A stretch of 64,000 nucleotides of DNA from Bacteroidia bacterium (GCA_030427635.1 JAUIBA010000006.1:124001-188000); one strand, 5' to 3'. Counted from the first letter of the stretch, positions 50,434-59,405 are shown. Numbers and translations are program-made. The notes: generated from the letters alone by a model not told the origin.

Positions 50434-52617
50434 TTATTGAGTTATAACGAGTTTTTCAGTAACCGGCACGCCATCCACATTAAGCATTACAAAATACATA
50501 CCACCAGACAACGTATTCAGGTCTACTTCTTTCTGTGCCAGATTGCCAGGCGTTACTACAAGCTGCGTATGATAAACAACACGACCAGCTACATCGCGAA
50601 TACTGCACGGCACTGAGGCCAGCGTACCCGGATGAAATACAAAACGGAAAACTCCTTGTCCCGGATTGGGCAGTATAGCAAATGCGTTGCGGGAAGCCAG
50701 CAACGCTTCCTGAGTACCGGCAGGTACACCAGACAGAGAAAAGTTGTCCAGATACACATTATTGCCGGAGTTGCCGGGCTTGTACCGGAAACGGAAATAT
50801 GTGTTACGGGCACGGAATGCGGCGGGTACTGCGAATGACTTTGACAACCACGGAGCAGATGAGCCCGGTGTAAACTCAGTAGCAAATAAGCCATTATTCT
50901 GTAACTCATAACCATCCATCAGGCCAAGACGTGTCCATGATACACCACCGGTAACACTGGCATATAGCTCCAGTGTATCCAGCGTGAGCGGGTCAAAGGT
51001 TGATATACCTGACAGTGTAGAAGCACCTGTTGTATAAAAGTTGACATACAGGTCGCCGGTAACACCATTAAGATTAAATGCAGGAGTAAAAATATCATCA
51101 TAGTCGCCAGTGGCCGTACCTATGATACGCGGAGGTGTAGCCAGTGCCGAAGGGTCATAAGACCGAAAGCGGATGCAGGTATTATCATCTTTACCGGCAC
51201 CTGTAAAAAACTCCCAGCGGAAAGAATTGTTATAATAATTCAGCATAGGCCAGTTTGTAATATCTGCAGCCGAGGTAAAAGACTGCATATAGCCAACACC
51301 ACCCACAGGCGTAGTATCTGCCACATATACTGACTGCTGCCGCTCCACTGTACCTGTTCCTGCATTAGACGTAGCAGTCAGTGTTACCGTTACCCAGCCG
51401 GGTACAGAAAACTGATTGCTTACAACGGACGCTGCCGAAGACGGTGTTGCTGCACCGCTTGAGAAAAGCCAGGTTATAGCATCTATTGTATCGCGCCAGC
51501 TGGTGTTTCTGAACATGAAGCTGTTTGGGTTGCCCAATGAGAGGAAATAATTGCGCTTATCGGTAGGTGTAGTGGGACCTGTAGACTGCTCCACAATAAA
51601 ATCAGGTACAGGGGCCATATCCGGCACAGGGTCCAGCGCACCGGTAGCAGCAAGATTGGCAGGTGTATAAAGGTTATTTCTGCTGGCTATAGGACTGGTA
51701 AGTCCCATACGCATACGGTATGCCTGCCCTTTGGTAAACATTCTGGGACAAAAAGTATAGTCCATTATGTTCTGAGCATTAACCGTATCAGGATAATCTA
51801 CCACTGAGTCCATACCCATCATGTCGGTATAATGTACCATATACCCTGTAGCACAGGCAGTATCATATAAAGCAGAGGGAACACAATAGGAGGTAGCATG
51901 GCCCATAGTAGGCGGAGTATCATCCACCGTATCAGATGCACTGCAGGTAGTACCTATGGGCACTGCCCCCCATACATGCGCCAATGAAAAATAATGTCCC
52001 AGTTCATGCGGAATAATCTTCACAGTATCTACAGCTGCTGCTATTGACAGTACCCCATCGTACCACGGAAATGATGCAGCACCATATGGATTATAAGCAT
52101 AAGCGGTAGCCCAGGCCGACAGGTCAACAAACCATATGTTTATATACTTATCGGTGGGCCACTGACCAAATTTTGCCTGCTCATCGCCCAGCGTAGTAAG
52201 GTATGACTGGTGGCGGGTAATACCGGTTGTAGGATTACCAGCAGGGTCTTTTGTAGCCAGATGCAGCCTTATGCGGGAGTTACCCACATAAGATTTAAAC
52301 GGGTCAATAACGTCTGCGGTATCAGCATTGGCCCCAAGCATTACGGTAGCCCAGTTTGCAAATGACTTCTTTATAGTATCATCACTGAGATATTCACTAC
52401 CATAATCATGGATAACATGTACTACAACAGGCACATCATACCATGCAGTATCTGCCGATGAGGTCGTTTTTGCCGCTACAGACATTGGCTTTATATACAT
52501 GCCAGGTGGGTATTTCCGGCTCATTAAGGCTGTCATTTCATCGGAAGCACAAGGCATTTTCTGTGCAAACACATGTCCGCAGCAAACAAGAAATACCAAA
52601 AAGAAAATCTGACGCAT
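50434..52617 (-). CDS. Secreted M43 family zinc metalloprotease with T9SS sorting domain (paralogue C)
   Basis: 727 residues from the ATG at 52617, which gives a good signal peptide (MRQIFFLVFLVCCGHVFAQ). The longer frame to 52725 lacks signal-peptide character. The zinc site HELGHYFSLAH is at residues 204-214, followed by a VDDTPPT loop and NIMDYTFC. PKD-like, MAM-like and T9SS type A domains (ILPNPGQGVF start, KLVITQ end) follow. It resembles paralogue B closely. Downstream, 10 bp away, is the beta-propeller-like T9SS gene. Confidence 0.9.
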   Translation of the reverse strand: MRQIFFLVFLVCCGHVFAQKMPCASDEMTALMSRKYPPGMYIKPMSVAAKTTSSADTAWYDVPVVVHVIHDYGSEYLSDDTIKKSFANWATVMLGANADTADVIDPFKSYVGNSRIRLHLATKDPAGNPTTGITRHQSYLTTLGDEQAKFGQWPTDKYINIWFVDLSAWATAYAYNPYGAASFPWYDGVLSIAAAVDTVKIIPHELGHYFSLAHVWGAVPIGTTCSASDTVDDTPPTMGHATSYCVPSALYDTACATGYMVHYTDMMGMDSVVDYPDTVNAQNIMDYTFCPRMFTKGQAYRMRMGLTSPIASRNNLYTPANLAATGALDPVPDMAPVPDFIVEQSTGPTTPTDKRNYFLSLGNPNSFMFRNTSWRDTIDAITWLFSSGAATPSSAASVVSNQFSVPGWVTVTLTATSNAGTGTVERQQSVYVADTTPVGGVGYMQSFTSAADITNWPMLNYYNNSFRWEFFTGAGKDDNTCIRFRSYDPSALATPPRIIGTATGDYDDIFTPAFNLNGVTGDLYVNFYTTGASTLSGISTFDPLTLDTLELYASVTGGVSWTRLGLMDGYELQNNGLFATEFTPGSSAPWLSKSFAVPAAFRARNTYFRFRYKPGNSGNNVYLDNFSLSGVPAGTQEALLASRNAFAILPNPGQGVFRFVFHPGTLASVPCSIRDVAGRVVYHTQLVVTPGNLAQKEVDLNTLSGGMYFVMLNVDGVPVTEKLVITQ

Positions 52618-53028
52618 GGGTAATATTTTAATGGTAAAAGAAAAATATGGGTAGTTTTCTACAGCAAACGGGGGATATACATCAGCAACTTTCGCGCTAC
52701 ATACTATAAAGTAATAGCTACACATTTTGTATAGACAGACAAAAATTGCTTTTGGTTAGTTTTATTTTAGCAAGTGACATCTGATAAGACGAAAACGAAC
52801 AGCAATATCCTGGGTATTTTCTGAAAAAAACATACAATATGATGAAATTTCATACATAAGTGTGCATTGTAAGCAACATCATATGCAAATAATATTTGCT
52901 TGCTACCGGCAATGAATATTTTTTCAGCAGTCAGTTTTGATTTCAATTTTATTTGCGGTACTTTTATCTTGCAATAAAGTCAAACATCAAACACTAAACA
53001 ATTATTTATTAATCCAAATTTTGACAGT
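52618..53028 (+). other. Intergenic region: divergent promoters and long AT-rich leader of the Cys/His-rich gene
   Basis: About 410 bp, strongly AT-rich, with no gene. It lies between the M43 gene (minus) and the Cys/His-rich gene (plus). Near-matches to a -7 element (TATCTTGC at about 52967; TACTTTTA at about 52960) could start a transcript with a leader of some 60 nt. No exact TAnnTTTG was found. Confidence 0.4.
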
Positions 53029-53349
53029 ATGAAACTCAGGATCGTTATGCTGCTGATAGCTTTCTTATCAGTATTTACCACAATGAACGCAAGTGCACAC
53101 GACGGCTGCAAAGGCAACACTTGCTGCGATAGCCGCGGCCACCACTACGGATGGTGGGGACATAACGGCTACATCTATGGCCCTGATGGCTGCTATGCAC
53201 GTCACAAATCTGCATGCTGCGGTTCTGAAGCAAAGAAAAGCTGCTGCAAATCTGAGTGCAAGCACACATACTCACGTGCACGTTATTATGAAGATTGCTG
53301 CGGTCGTGGCCATCTGCATGTAGTTAAGTGCCACAAGAGCGATGACTAA
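53029..53349 (+). CDS. Small secreted Cys/His-rich protein, candidate metal binder
   Basis: 106 residues. A signal peptide (MKLRIVMLLIAFLSVFTT region, cleavage near NASA) is followed by a mature peptide of about 83 residues with 12 cysteines, four of them as CC pairs, and many histidines (GCKGNTCC, HKSACCGS, KSCCKSECKH, EDCCGRGHLH). No family recognised. The composition fits metal or heme binding, or multiple disulfides. It has its own strong terminator. Codon usage looks like that of its neighbours. Confidence 0.7.
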   Translation: MKLRIVMLLIAFLSVFTTMNASAHDGCKGNTCCDSRGHHYGWWGHNGYIYGPDGCYARHKSACCGSEAKKSCCKSECKHTYSRARYYEDCCGRGHLHVVKCHKSDD

Positions 53350-53370
53350 TATCTGAATGTCACTTTATAT

Positions 53371-53403
53371 AAAAACGGCTTATCCTTCGGATAAGCCGTT
53401 TTT
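53371..53403 (+). terminator. Terminator of the Cys/His-rich gene
   Basis: A perfect 15-bp inverted repeat (arms 53371-53385 and 53389-53403, AAAAACGGCTTATCC) with a 3-nt loop ends in T5. It is symmetric and could also act on the minus strand. Confidence 0.88.
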
Positions 53404-53437
53404 GTTAATACAAACAAGATGTATTACTGCATAAAAA

Positions 53438-53465
53438 ATGAGGCAACTGATATCAGTTGCCTCAT
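53438..53465 (-). terminator. Terminator of the DUF1573 gene at 53509
   Basis: A perfect 28-bp palindrome (ATGAGGCAACTGAT and its complement) is followed on the minus strand by TTTTTTATG. Confidence 0.85.
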
Positions 53466-53508
53466 CTGGAAATGTGCATCACATCGTGCACAGAAAAATC
53501 AAACAGTC

Positions 53509-54003
53509 TTACTTACCTTTCTTTTTACCTTTCTTAGCCGGCGCATGCTGCATTTTCATATCGGCCTCTGTCACCTCATCCTTTGCATTGCCTTTTATGT
53601 ACAAGGTATAACGCTTCTCGCCATGTGGTGTTATTGCATTGGACTGTATGTAAACTTCCTTATGAAACACACCATGCTGCTCCTCTGTCTTAAGGCCCAG
53701 CTGAATAAAGCCCTTCTCACCCGGCAAAACAGGATTCTTACTCCACTCCACATTCGTACACCCACATGATGGGGTTACATTCATTACAATAATAGGCTCA
53801 GTACCTACATTAGTAAACTCAAATTTGTGCATAGCTACAGGACCTCTTTTCACTACCCCAAAGTCATGTGTATCGCCACCTTCAAAATTGAATCGTGGCC
53901 CCTGCTTCTGCTCTGCCGATGTAGCAGTATTCTGTGCATAGGTACTGTGTACAAAAGTGCCTGAAAGCGCAACACACAGTACAGGAATCAGTAGTTTTTT
54001 CAT
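53509..54003 (-). CDS. DUF1573 secreted protein (paralogue 1)
   Basis: 164 residues from the ATG at 54003. A signal peptide ends at STYAQ. One DUF1573 Ig-like (ASPM/hydin-type) domain spans about residues 38-135: THDFGVVKRGPVAMHKFEFTN, PIIVMNVTPSCGCTNVEWSK, PVLPGEKGFIQL. The C-terminus is Lys-rich (KKGKKKGK). The GCT motif holds a conserved cysteine pair. The family is common in the Bacteroidota envelope; function unknown. It is the third and last of three tandem copies on this strand. Confidence 0.88.
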   Translation of the reverse strand: MKKLLIPVLCVALSGTFVHSTYAQNTATSAEQKQGPRFNFEGGDTHDFGVVKRGPVAMHKFEFTNVGTEPIIVMNVTPSCGCTNVEWSKNPVLPGEKGFIQLGLKTEEQHGVFHKEVYIQSNAITPHGEKRYTLYIKGNAKDEVTEADMKMQHAPAKKGKKKGK

Positions 54004-54037
54004 ATTTTCTCTTCGTTTGCTATTATAAACCACCCTA

Positions 54038-54075
54038 TTTTACAAATAGTTGGCCGGGGCCAACTATTTGTAAAA
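54038..54075 (-). repeat. Perfect 18-bp inverted repeat between two DUF1573 genes
   Basis: Arms 54038-54055 and 54058-54075 (TTTTACAAATAGTTGGCC and its complement) with a 2-nt centre. It lies 27 bp downstream of the second DUF1573 gene and 34 bp upstream of the first. It lacks a clear T run, so it may be a terminator of unusual form, an mRNA-stabilising hairpin or a protein-binding palindrome. Confidence 0.8.
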
Positions 54076-54102
54076 CTCTTAACTTTTGAAAATAAGTATC
54101 AA

Positions 54103-54597
54103 TTATTTGTTCTGCGCAGGTGCAGCAGGTTCAGCCGGCTTAGGCTTCACATTACCGCGTATGTGTAGTACCATTGGGCTCTGCTCTGCATTAGAGTTGA
54201 TGGTCACATCTTTATTAATAGGACCAGGACGCCCCTGAGAGCTGTAGGCTACATGTATTTTGCCCTTCTTACCTGGCAATATAGGCTCTGACGGCCATTT
54301 AGGCACAGTGCAACCGCATGAACCATGAGCTTCCTGTATAATGATAGGCTCTTTACCTACATTCTTAAATACGAAGTCATACTCAGCCAATGGTCCTTCA
54401 GGTACTTCACCGAAGTCATGAGTTTCTTCTTCGAATTTGAACTTTCCCACTTTGGTCTTTTTCTTTTTTTCCTTAGCGGGAGGAGGTGCCTGCTGTACAC
54501 TGGAAGCAGGAGCCGGAGCTGCAGTCTTGTTATCCTGAGCAGTAGCAACTACTGCTGATACAGACAGGCAGAGAAGTGTTACAAATACCTTTTTCAT
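54103..54597 (-). CDS. DUF1573 secreted protein (paralogue 2)
   Basis: 164 residues. A signal peptide ends at ATAQ, followed by an Ala/Pro/Lys-rich linker (about residues 25-50) and a DUF1573 domain (FEEETHDFGEVPEGPLAEYDF, PIIIQEAHGSCGCTVPKWP, PILPGKKGKIHVAYS). The C-terminus is Pro/Ala-rich. It is the middle copy of the tandem trio. A cysteine-containing SCGCTVP motif is shared with the third copy. Confidence 0.88.
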   Translation of the reverse strand: MKKVFVTLLCLSVSAVVATAQDNKTAAPAPASSVQQAPPPAKEKKKKTKVGKFKFEEETHDFGEVPEGPLAEYDFVFKNVGKEPIIIQEAHGSCGCTVPKWPSEPILPGKKGKIHVAYSSQGRPGPINKDVTINSNAEQSPMVLHIRGNVKPKPAEPAAPAQNK

Positions 54598-54641
54598 TTT
54601 TCTGGCCTTATTGTTATGTAGTTAATCTGTATAAAATCTGA

Positions 54642-55178
54642 TTAGTTGGTCTTCATCATAGAATTATTCTCTGGTACTGAACTAACCGGAGCCTTCTCTA
54701 CAGTACCTCTGATGGTCAACACCTTAGTACCGGCATTAGATACCACTGTAATAGACTTTGTAAAAGCATTGGGACGTCCCTTGGTATGATAAGACACATC
54801 TATCTTACCGGAAGCTCCCGGAGGTACAGGCTCACTGGAAAACGACGGAACTGTACAGCCGCATGAAGGCTGAGCCTTCTGGATAATGATTGGCTCTTTA
54901 CCCTTGTTGACAAATGTAAAAACAAAGTTTGCGTCAGGTCCTTCAGGAATAGTACCAAAATCATGTACCATATCTTTGAACTCAAGTGACTCAGCAGGTA
55001 AAGTTGCTGCCGGTGCCGCAGGAGCGGCTGGTGCAGCGGGAGCAGCCGGGGCAGCAGGTGCTGCAACTTCTGTTTTCGCTTTATCTTTCTTTTTTGCCCG
55101 TTTACTTTTTTTATCCTGAGCAAACATGATGCCACATGACATCATCAGAAAACCAGCTGATAGGAGTATCTTCCTCAT
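54642..55178 (-). CDS. DUF1573 secreted protein with Ala-Pro repeat linker (paralogue 3)
   Basis: 178 residues. A signal peptide ends at MFAQ. A Lys-rich stretch and an APA-type tandem linker (about residues 38-60, repeated AAP) precede the DUF1573 domain (LEFKDMVHDFGTIPEGPDANF, PIIIQKAQPSCGCTVPSFS, PVPPGASGKIDVSYH). The AP linker is a flexible spacer that could cross the peptidoglycan region. It is the first gene of the tandem trio. Confidence 0.88.
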   Translation of the reverse strand: MRKILLSAGFLMMSCGIMFAQDKKSKRAKKKDKAKTEVAAPAAPAAPAAPAAPAAPAATLPAESLEFKDMVHDFGTIPEGPDANFVFTFVNKGKEPIIIQKAQPSCGCTVPSFSSEPVPPGASGKIDVSYHTKGRPNAFTKSITVVSNAGTKVLTIRGTVEKAPVSSVPENNSMMKTN

Positions 55179-55278
55179 GTTATAAGAAATTTTTTATTTG
55201 TTCGTAAAAAACAAATTTAACGGCAAAAATCTGAAAATCGCTGTTTTTATTGTTAAAACATCTAAAACAATGCCATCG

Positions 55279-55286
55279 TACCTTTG
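55279..55286 (+). promoter_or_regulatory. -7 promoter element (TACCTTTG) of the heptosyltransferase gene
   Basis: Exact TAnnTTTG ending 6 nt before the ATG at 55293. The mRNA would start at or beside the ATG (leaderless). It is identical to the elements at 15676 and 19398. Confidence 0.6.
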
Positions 55287-55292
55287 CGCTGT

Positions 55293-56300
55293 ATGTTTCG
55301 TTTTCTGGTGATTCAGACAGCATTTACAGGCGATGTGGTACTGGCCACAGCGCTTATAGAAAAGCTGCACACACACTATCCCGATGCCCGTATAGACTTT
55401 CTGCTGAGAAAGGGAAATGAAGGACTGCTTCAGGCACACCCCTACCTTACCAGTGTGCTGGTGTGGGATAAAAAACAACATAAACAACGTAACCTGATGC
55501 GACTGGCAGGTACAATAAGGCGCACGGGATATACACACGTTATCAATGCACACCGCTTTGCGGCCTCAGGCATACTCACAATGCTATCCGGTGCCGGCTA
55601 CAAGGCTGGGTTTGATAAAAATCCATTTGCATTTACCTATACACGCAAAGTGACGCACGAGATAGCTACTGCCGGTGCAGCCACTGTACATGAGCTGTGG
55701 CGCAACCAGCAACTTATAGCAGACATAACTGACAATGAGCCCGCCATGCCTTGTCTTTACCCGTCGGCAGATGACTATAATCGCATTGCCACATATAAAA
55801 GTAACAGGTACATATGCATTGCGCCATCATCAGTATGGTTTACCAAACAGTTTCCGGAACATAAGTGGAGTGAGCTGCTGAACGAACTACCGGCCAGCCA
55901 TACCATATATCTGATAGGGGCGCCATCTGACAAGGACACTGCCACACGCATCATAGCCGCGGGCAGGCATAAAGATGCACATAACCTGTGCGGGCAGCTA
56001 TCATTCCTGCAGTCGGCGGCATTAATGCAGGGAGCAGAAATGAATTATACCAATGACTCTGCACCGTTGCATTTTGCATCGGCTATGAATGCACCTGTAA
56101 CTGCTGTATTCTGCTCTACAGTACCCTACTTTGGCTTTGGCCCGGTAAGAGCAAACGGATGTGTAGTAGCAACGAAAGAAACGCTCCCCTGCCGCCCATG
56201 CGGCCTCCATGGACATAAAGCCTGCCCTGAAGGTCACTTCAGGTGTGCAGAAACAATAACCAACGAACAATTACTATGGTGGACTTCGAACAGGATATAA
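55293..56300 (+). CDS. Glycosyltransferase family 9 (heptosyltransferase-like)
   Basis: 335 residues from the ATG at 55293 (a TTG at 55284 is inside the promoter). GT-B fold. The N-terminal FRFLVIQTAFTGDVVLATAL (IQTAFTGDV) is the family start, and the C-terminal half has APSSVWFTKQFPEHKW and TNDSAPLHFASAMNAPVTAVF (nucleotide-sugar site, about 240-265). It probably adds a heptose or similar sugar to the LPS core. Its end overlaps the Sua5/YrdC start by 25 bp. Confidence 0.9.
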   Translation: MFRFLVIQTAFTGDVVLATALIEKLHTHYPDARIDFLLRKGNEGLLQAHPYLTSVLVWDKKQHKQRNLMRLAGTIRRTGYTHVINAHRFAASGILTMLSGAGYKAGFDKNPFAFTYTRKVTHEIATAGAATVHELWRNQQLIADITDNEPAMPCLYPSADDYNRIATYKSNRYICIAPSSVWFTKQFPEHKWSELLNELPASHTIYLIGAPSDKDTATRIIAAGRHKDAHNLCGQLSFLQSAALMQGAEMNYTNDSAPLHFASAMNAPVTAVFCSTVPYFGFGPVRANGCVVATKETLPCRPCGLHGHKACPEGHFRCAETITNEQLLWWTSNRI

Positions 56301-56848
56301 AGAACTGTATTAAAACACTTGAGAACGGCAATACAATAGTATACCCTACCGAAACCGTATGGGGAATAGGCTGTGATGCTACAGACTATAATGCTGTAGA
56401 CAAAGTTTTTGAATTGAAGCAGCGCCCCAGGGAAAAGAGTATGATTATTTTGCTGGCCGATGCCCGCGACATACTGCAATATGTAGCAGCACCACCACCA
56501 GATATTATAGCTATCGTAGAAGCATTTGACCGGCCCACAACCGTAATATATAACGATGCGCTGAACCTGGCAGATAATGCGGTAAATGCTGATGGCAGCA
56601 TAGCCATACGGGTTACTACCGATCCTTTCTGCAAGGCACTGATAAAAAGGTTCAGGAAGCCAATAGTGTCCACTTCTGCCAATATAAGCGGGCAACCTGC
56701 ACCCACACTGTTTGAGGAAATTGCGGCCAGTATAACTAAGGATGCCGGCTACTGTGTTTCCTATCGTCGCAATCAGCGTTCATCACTCCCCCCATCCCGG
56801 ATTATACGTATTGACGATGAAGGCTCCATTCAGGTAATAAGACCATAA
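56276..56848 (+). CDS. tsaC: Sua5/YciO/YrdC family protein (threonylcarbamoyl-AMP synthase)
   Basis: 190 residues from the ATG at 56276. YPTETVWGIGCDATD (about 23-37), the KQRPREKSMIIL segment and VSTSANISGQP (about 138-148) are family motifs. It makes threonylcarbamoyl-AMP for t6A tRNA modification. This is the short, Sua5-domain-lacking form. It overlaps the heptosyltransferase gene. Confidence 0.9.
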   Translation: MVDFEQDIKNCIKTLENGNTIVYPTETVWGIGCDATDYNAVDKVFELKQRPREKSMIILLADARDILQYVAAPPPDIIAIVEAFDRPTTVIYNDALNLADNAVNADGSIAIRVTTDPFCKALIKRFRKPIVSTSANISGQPAPTLFEEIAASITKDAGYCVSYRRNQRSSLPPSRIIRIDDEGSIQVIRP

Positions 56849-56849
56849 A

Positions 56850-56877
56850 AAAGCAGGCGCTCATTTACGCCCGCTTT
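56850..56877 (+). terminator. Terminator of the heptosyltransferase/tsaC operon
   Basis: Arms AAAGCAGGCG and CGCCCGCTTT at about 56850-56859 and 56868-56877 pair with one mismatch around an 8-nt loop; A-rich before and T-rich after. It could also terminate the minus-strand gene at 56906. Confidence 0.6.
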
Positions 56878-56905
56878 ACTTTAAAATGTGACATTATTCA
56901 TTCCA

Positions 56906-58327
56906 CTACTCCCGCAGCCAACGTAGCGCTACCGAAGTATGGTCGTTGGTAAGACGCACTATATACATGCCGGCAGAGAATCCTGTAGCATCCACACTCA
57001 ACGCACGGCTACCTTTTGCCCATACCGCCGATTTTAATATACGGCCGGAAACATCATGTATGGTAACCTTTACATCGGCATCAAGCGGCTGGAAAGCATG
57101 TACCGGAATAGTAGCGCCACCCTGCTGTGCTACGTAAAACAAGCCCGCATCATTTGCTACCTGCCCTACAGAAAGTGAGCTGTAAACACCTACACCCTTA
57201 CAGCCTGCCGAGTCTACCAGCACCCCATATATACCGGGAGTAGTAAAGGTATAAGACGAAGTTGTAGCGCCTGCTATAGGAGAGATACCCGAATACCACT
57301 GATAGGATGTGTATGTACCTGTAACAGAAAGCGTAGAGCCGGAAACTGTGATTACCGGCGATGGTGACTGATTAACAGTAATGGTAGTACTTGCTGAGTC
57401 TATGCGTACACCGCCTTCATGCAGATACAGTTTTACTACAAATGTGCCGGCATCATTGAAACAAAGCGTAAGCGGACTTGTGCTATGAGCCGCTGGGATA
57501 GGAATGCCCGCACTGCTCCATGTAAAACTATCTATAGAAGCAGTACCGGTACTGGTGTTAGTAAGTATCACACAGCTATCGGTACATACCGTGGTATGAT
57601 TGGTGGTAAAAGCTGCTACTGGAGTGCTACTGCCACCGGCAGTACTGAGCGATACACTATCTACAGCAAATGAAGGGTCAGAGCCTGCCCCATCATCATT
57701 ATTTACCCAGCGGAAACCAATCTTTACATTAGGATTGTTATCAGCACTGGCCGGGAGTGCAATAGAATAATGTGTCCATGTACCCTGTGGAGAGCATGTT
57801 AGTGGAGTCTTTGCCGTATTGACAAGCATGCTCCAGGCAGTACCATTATAATACCATACAGAGGCATCATCAAGCGTGCCACTTCCACCCTCTATGTAAT
57901 AAAATGAAAGCGTTATGCCGGTTTTACCAGTACAATTAATAACAGGAGACTCAGCTCTTCTATCTGTTTGCGGACAAGATAATATACCGCAGAGGCCACC
58001 CGCATCATAGGTAGCCCCATTATCGCCAAACAAGGATGGGTCAGCGCCTACATGTAATGTTGCCCCCAACCCCATTGATGACGCACAGGTAGTGCCACAG
58101 ACTCCATCTAAATGGCCGGCCTCCTGACAGCTGACATACCATCTGTTCGGCTCCGTACCCTCGGCACCGGTAACCGTCAATGTCCAGGCACCATTTGGCC
58201 CGGTATAACTCTGTACCTCAAGGCCGGTACTACCAGATGTAAAATTCTCTGTCCAAAAAGTTTGCGCCTGAACATTTAAGACTCCCGATAGCATAAGGGC
58301 TGAAATAAGTGTAGTAATTTTCCTCAT
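56906..58327 (-). CDS. Secreted PKD/MAM-like protein with T9SS sorting domain
   Basis: 473 residues. A signal peptide ends at VQAQ. Residues about 20-230 look like a MAM/jelly-roll binding domain (WTENFTSGSTGLEVQSYTG, GITLSFYYIEGG, WTHYSIALP). A PKD-like and an Ig-like repeat follow (about 235-385), then a C-terminal T9SS-type domain (VKVTIHDVSGRIL, GMYIVRLTNDH, ending WLRE). The usual PNP motif before the domain is not evident, so classification as T9SS rests on the DVSGR...GMYIVRL pattern. Ligand unknown. Confidence 0.75.
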   Translation of the reverse strand: MRKITTLISALMLSGVLNVQAQTFWTENFTSGSTGLEVQSYTGPNGAWTLTVTGAEGTEPNRWYVSCQEAGHLDGVCGTTCASSMGLGATLHVGADPSLFGDNGATYDAGGLCGILSCPQTDRRAESPVINCTGKTGITLSFYYIEGGSGTLDDASVWYYNGTAWSMLVNTAKTPLTCSPQGTWTHYSIALPASADNNPNVKIGFRWVNNDDGAGSDPSFAVDSVSLSTAGGSSTPVAAFTTNHTTVCTDSCVILTNTSTGTASIDSFTWSSAGIPIPAAHSTSPLTLCFNDAGTFVVKLYLHEGGVRIDSASTTITVNQSPSPVITVSGSTLSVTGTYTSYQWYSGISPIAGATTSSYTFTTPGIYGVLVDSAGCKGVGVYSSLSVGQVANDAGLFYVAQQGGATIPVHAFQPLDADVKVTIHDVSGRILKSAVWAKGSRALSVDATGFSAGMYIVRLTNDHTSVALRWLRE

Positions 58328-58413
58328 ATGGTTTTGGTTTGTATTTAAAACTACACCAATCCAATATGATTACCAAGAAAAATAAAAAACAATTTACATA
58401 CTACTCAATTCTA

Positions 58414-59265
58414 CTATCTGCATACTTCCGCAATAGCACCAGCAGCCTGTGGATGTCCCATTTTTCTGGCTATCCTGAGGTCGGCACAGGCACTGTCTTT
58501 TTTCCCGGCAGCGCCAAAATACCTGCCACGCAGGAAATACCCCTGCGGCCATGTAGGGTCTATGTTCAATACCGCATTCATATCATCAATCGCAGCACGA
58601 AAGTTCTTCAGGTTCACATATGCAGCAGCCCTGTTTACATAACCCATAGCATGTTTTGGTGCCAGTTCTATCTGCCTTGAAAAATCATCAACAGCACCTT
58701 CCATATCACCGGCTCTGAACTTACAGTTACCTCGTCCACTATATGCCAGGTAAAAGTCTGCACGCAACCCCAGCGCTGCATCAAAGTCGGCAATTGCCTC
58801 TTTGAACTTACCGGCGGCAGCCGCCTTCTGGGCACGGGACAAGCGTGCAATGAAGAAATCTTCTTTCAGCATAAGGGTTCTGTTGAGCGCAGTACCTGCC
58901 GACTTTTCGTTACCAATCATATCCTCAAGATTGGATTTATTAAAAAAACCAAGTACAAACTCCGGATTGAGCTCCACAGAGCGGTTTATGCACCTGACGG
59001 CATTAACAAAATCACCGGTGAGCTGATACAGGTTGCTCAGCTGATAATACACCTGATAATTGTTCGTATCCAGCTTTACGCACTCCATATATTCTGTTTC
59101 TGCACTATCAAACTTTGCAGCAAGCAGATAATTATTACCCGCATCATAATGCTGCTTTATTTTACTTTCCCTGTCAGAAGCATGACCCGCACCTTGCTTT
59201 CCACCACATGCCGCCAGCAGCACAGCTACTGCCAGTACCCCCATTTTATATTTCATGAAGTTCAT
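58414..59265 (-). CDS. TPR lipoprotein
   Basis: 283 residues from the ATG at 59265 (59256 is an alternative). The signal peptide ends in a lipobox (VLLAAC) followed by GGKQG. The mature part has seven to eight TPR-like repeats (FDSAETEYMECVKLDTNNYQVYYQLSNLYQLTGDF type; CKFRAGDMEGAVDDFSRQI; YFLRGRYFGAAGKKDSACADLR). The last repeat is Sel1-like. It may act in protein-protein contacts in the envelope. Confidence 0.82.
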   Translation of the reverse strand: MNFMKYKMGVLAVAVLLAACGGKQGAGHASDRESKIKQHYDAGNNYLLAAKFDSAETEYMECVKLDTNNYQVYYQLSNLYQLTGDFVNAVRCINRSVELNPEFVLGFFNKSNLEDMIGNEKSAGTALNRTLMLKEDFFIARLSRAQKAAAAGKFKEAIADFDAALGLRADFYLAYSGRGNCKFRAGDMEGAVDDFSRQIELAPKHAMGYVNRAAAYVNLKNFRAAIDDMNAVLNIDPTWPQGYFLRGRYFGAAGKKDSACADLRIARKMGHPQAAGAIAEVCR

Positions 59266-59351
59266 TTTTCTGAAAAATAAATGGAAAATCGGTAACACCC
59301 AATTATAAGAGTGCTAATTCCCGTTTACATTGCCTGTGGTTAAAAAAACAT

Positions 59352-59405
59352 AGCAGGGATATATAACCAGCAGCACATCCTGCCTGTGATAGATATATCC
59401 CTGCT
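59352..59405 (-). terminator. Terminator of the thioesterase gene
   Basis: Arms AGCAGGGATATAT (59352-59364) and ATATATCCCTGCT (59393-59405) pair perfectly over 13 bp with a 28-nt loop that itself can fold; the minus strand continues with TATGTTTTTTTAA. Confidence 0.75.
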
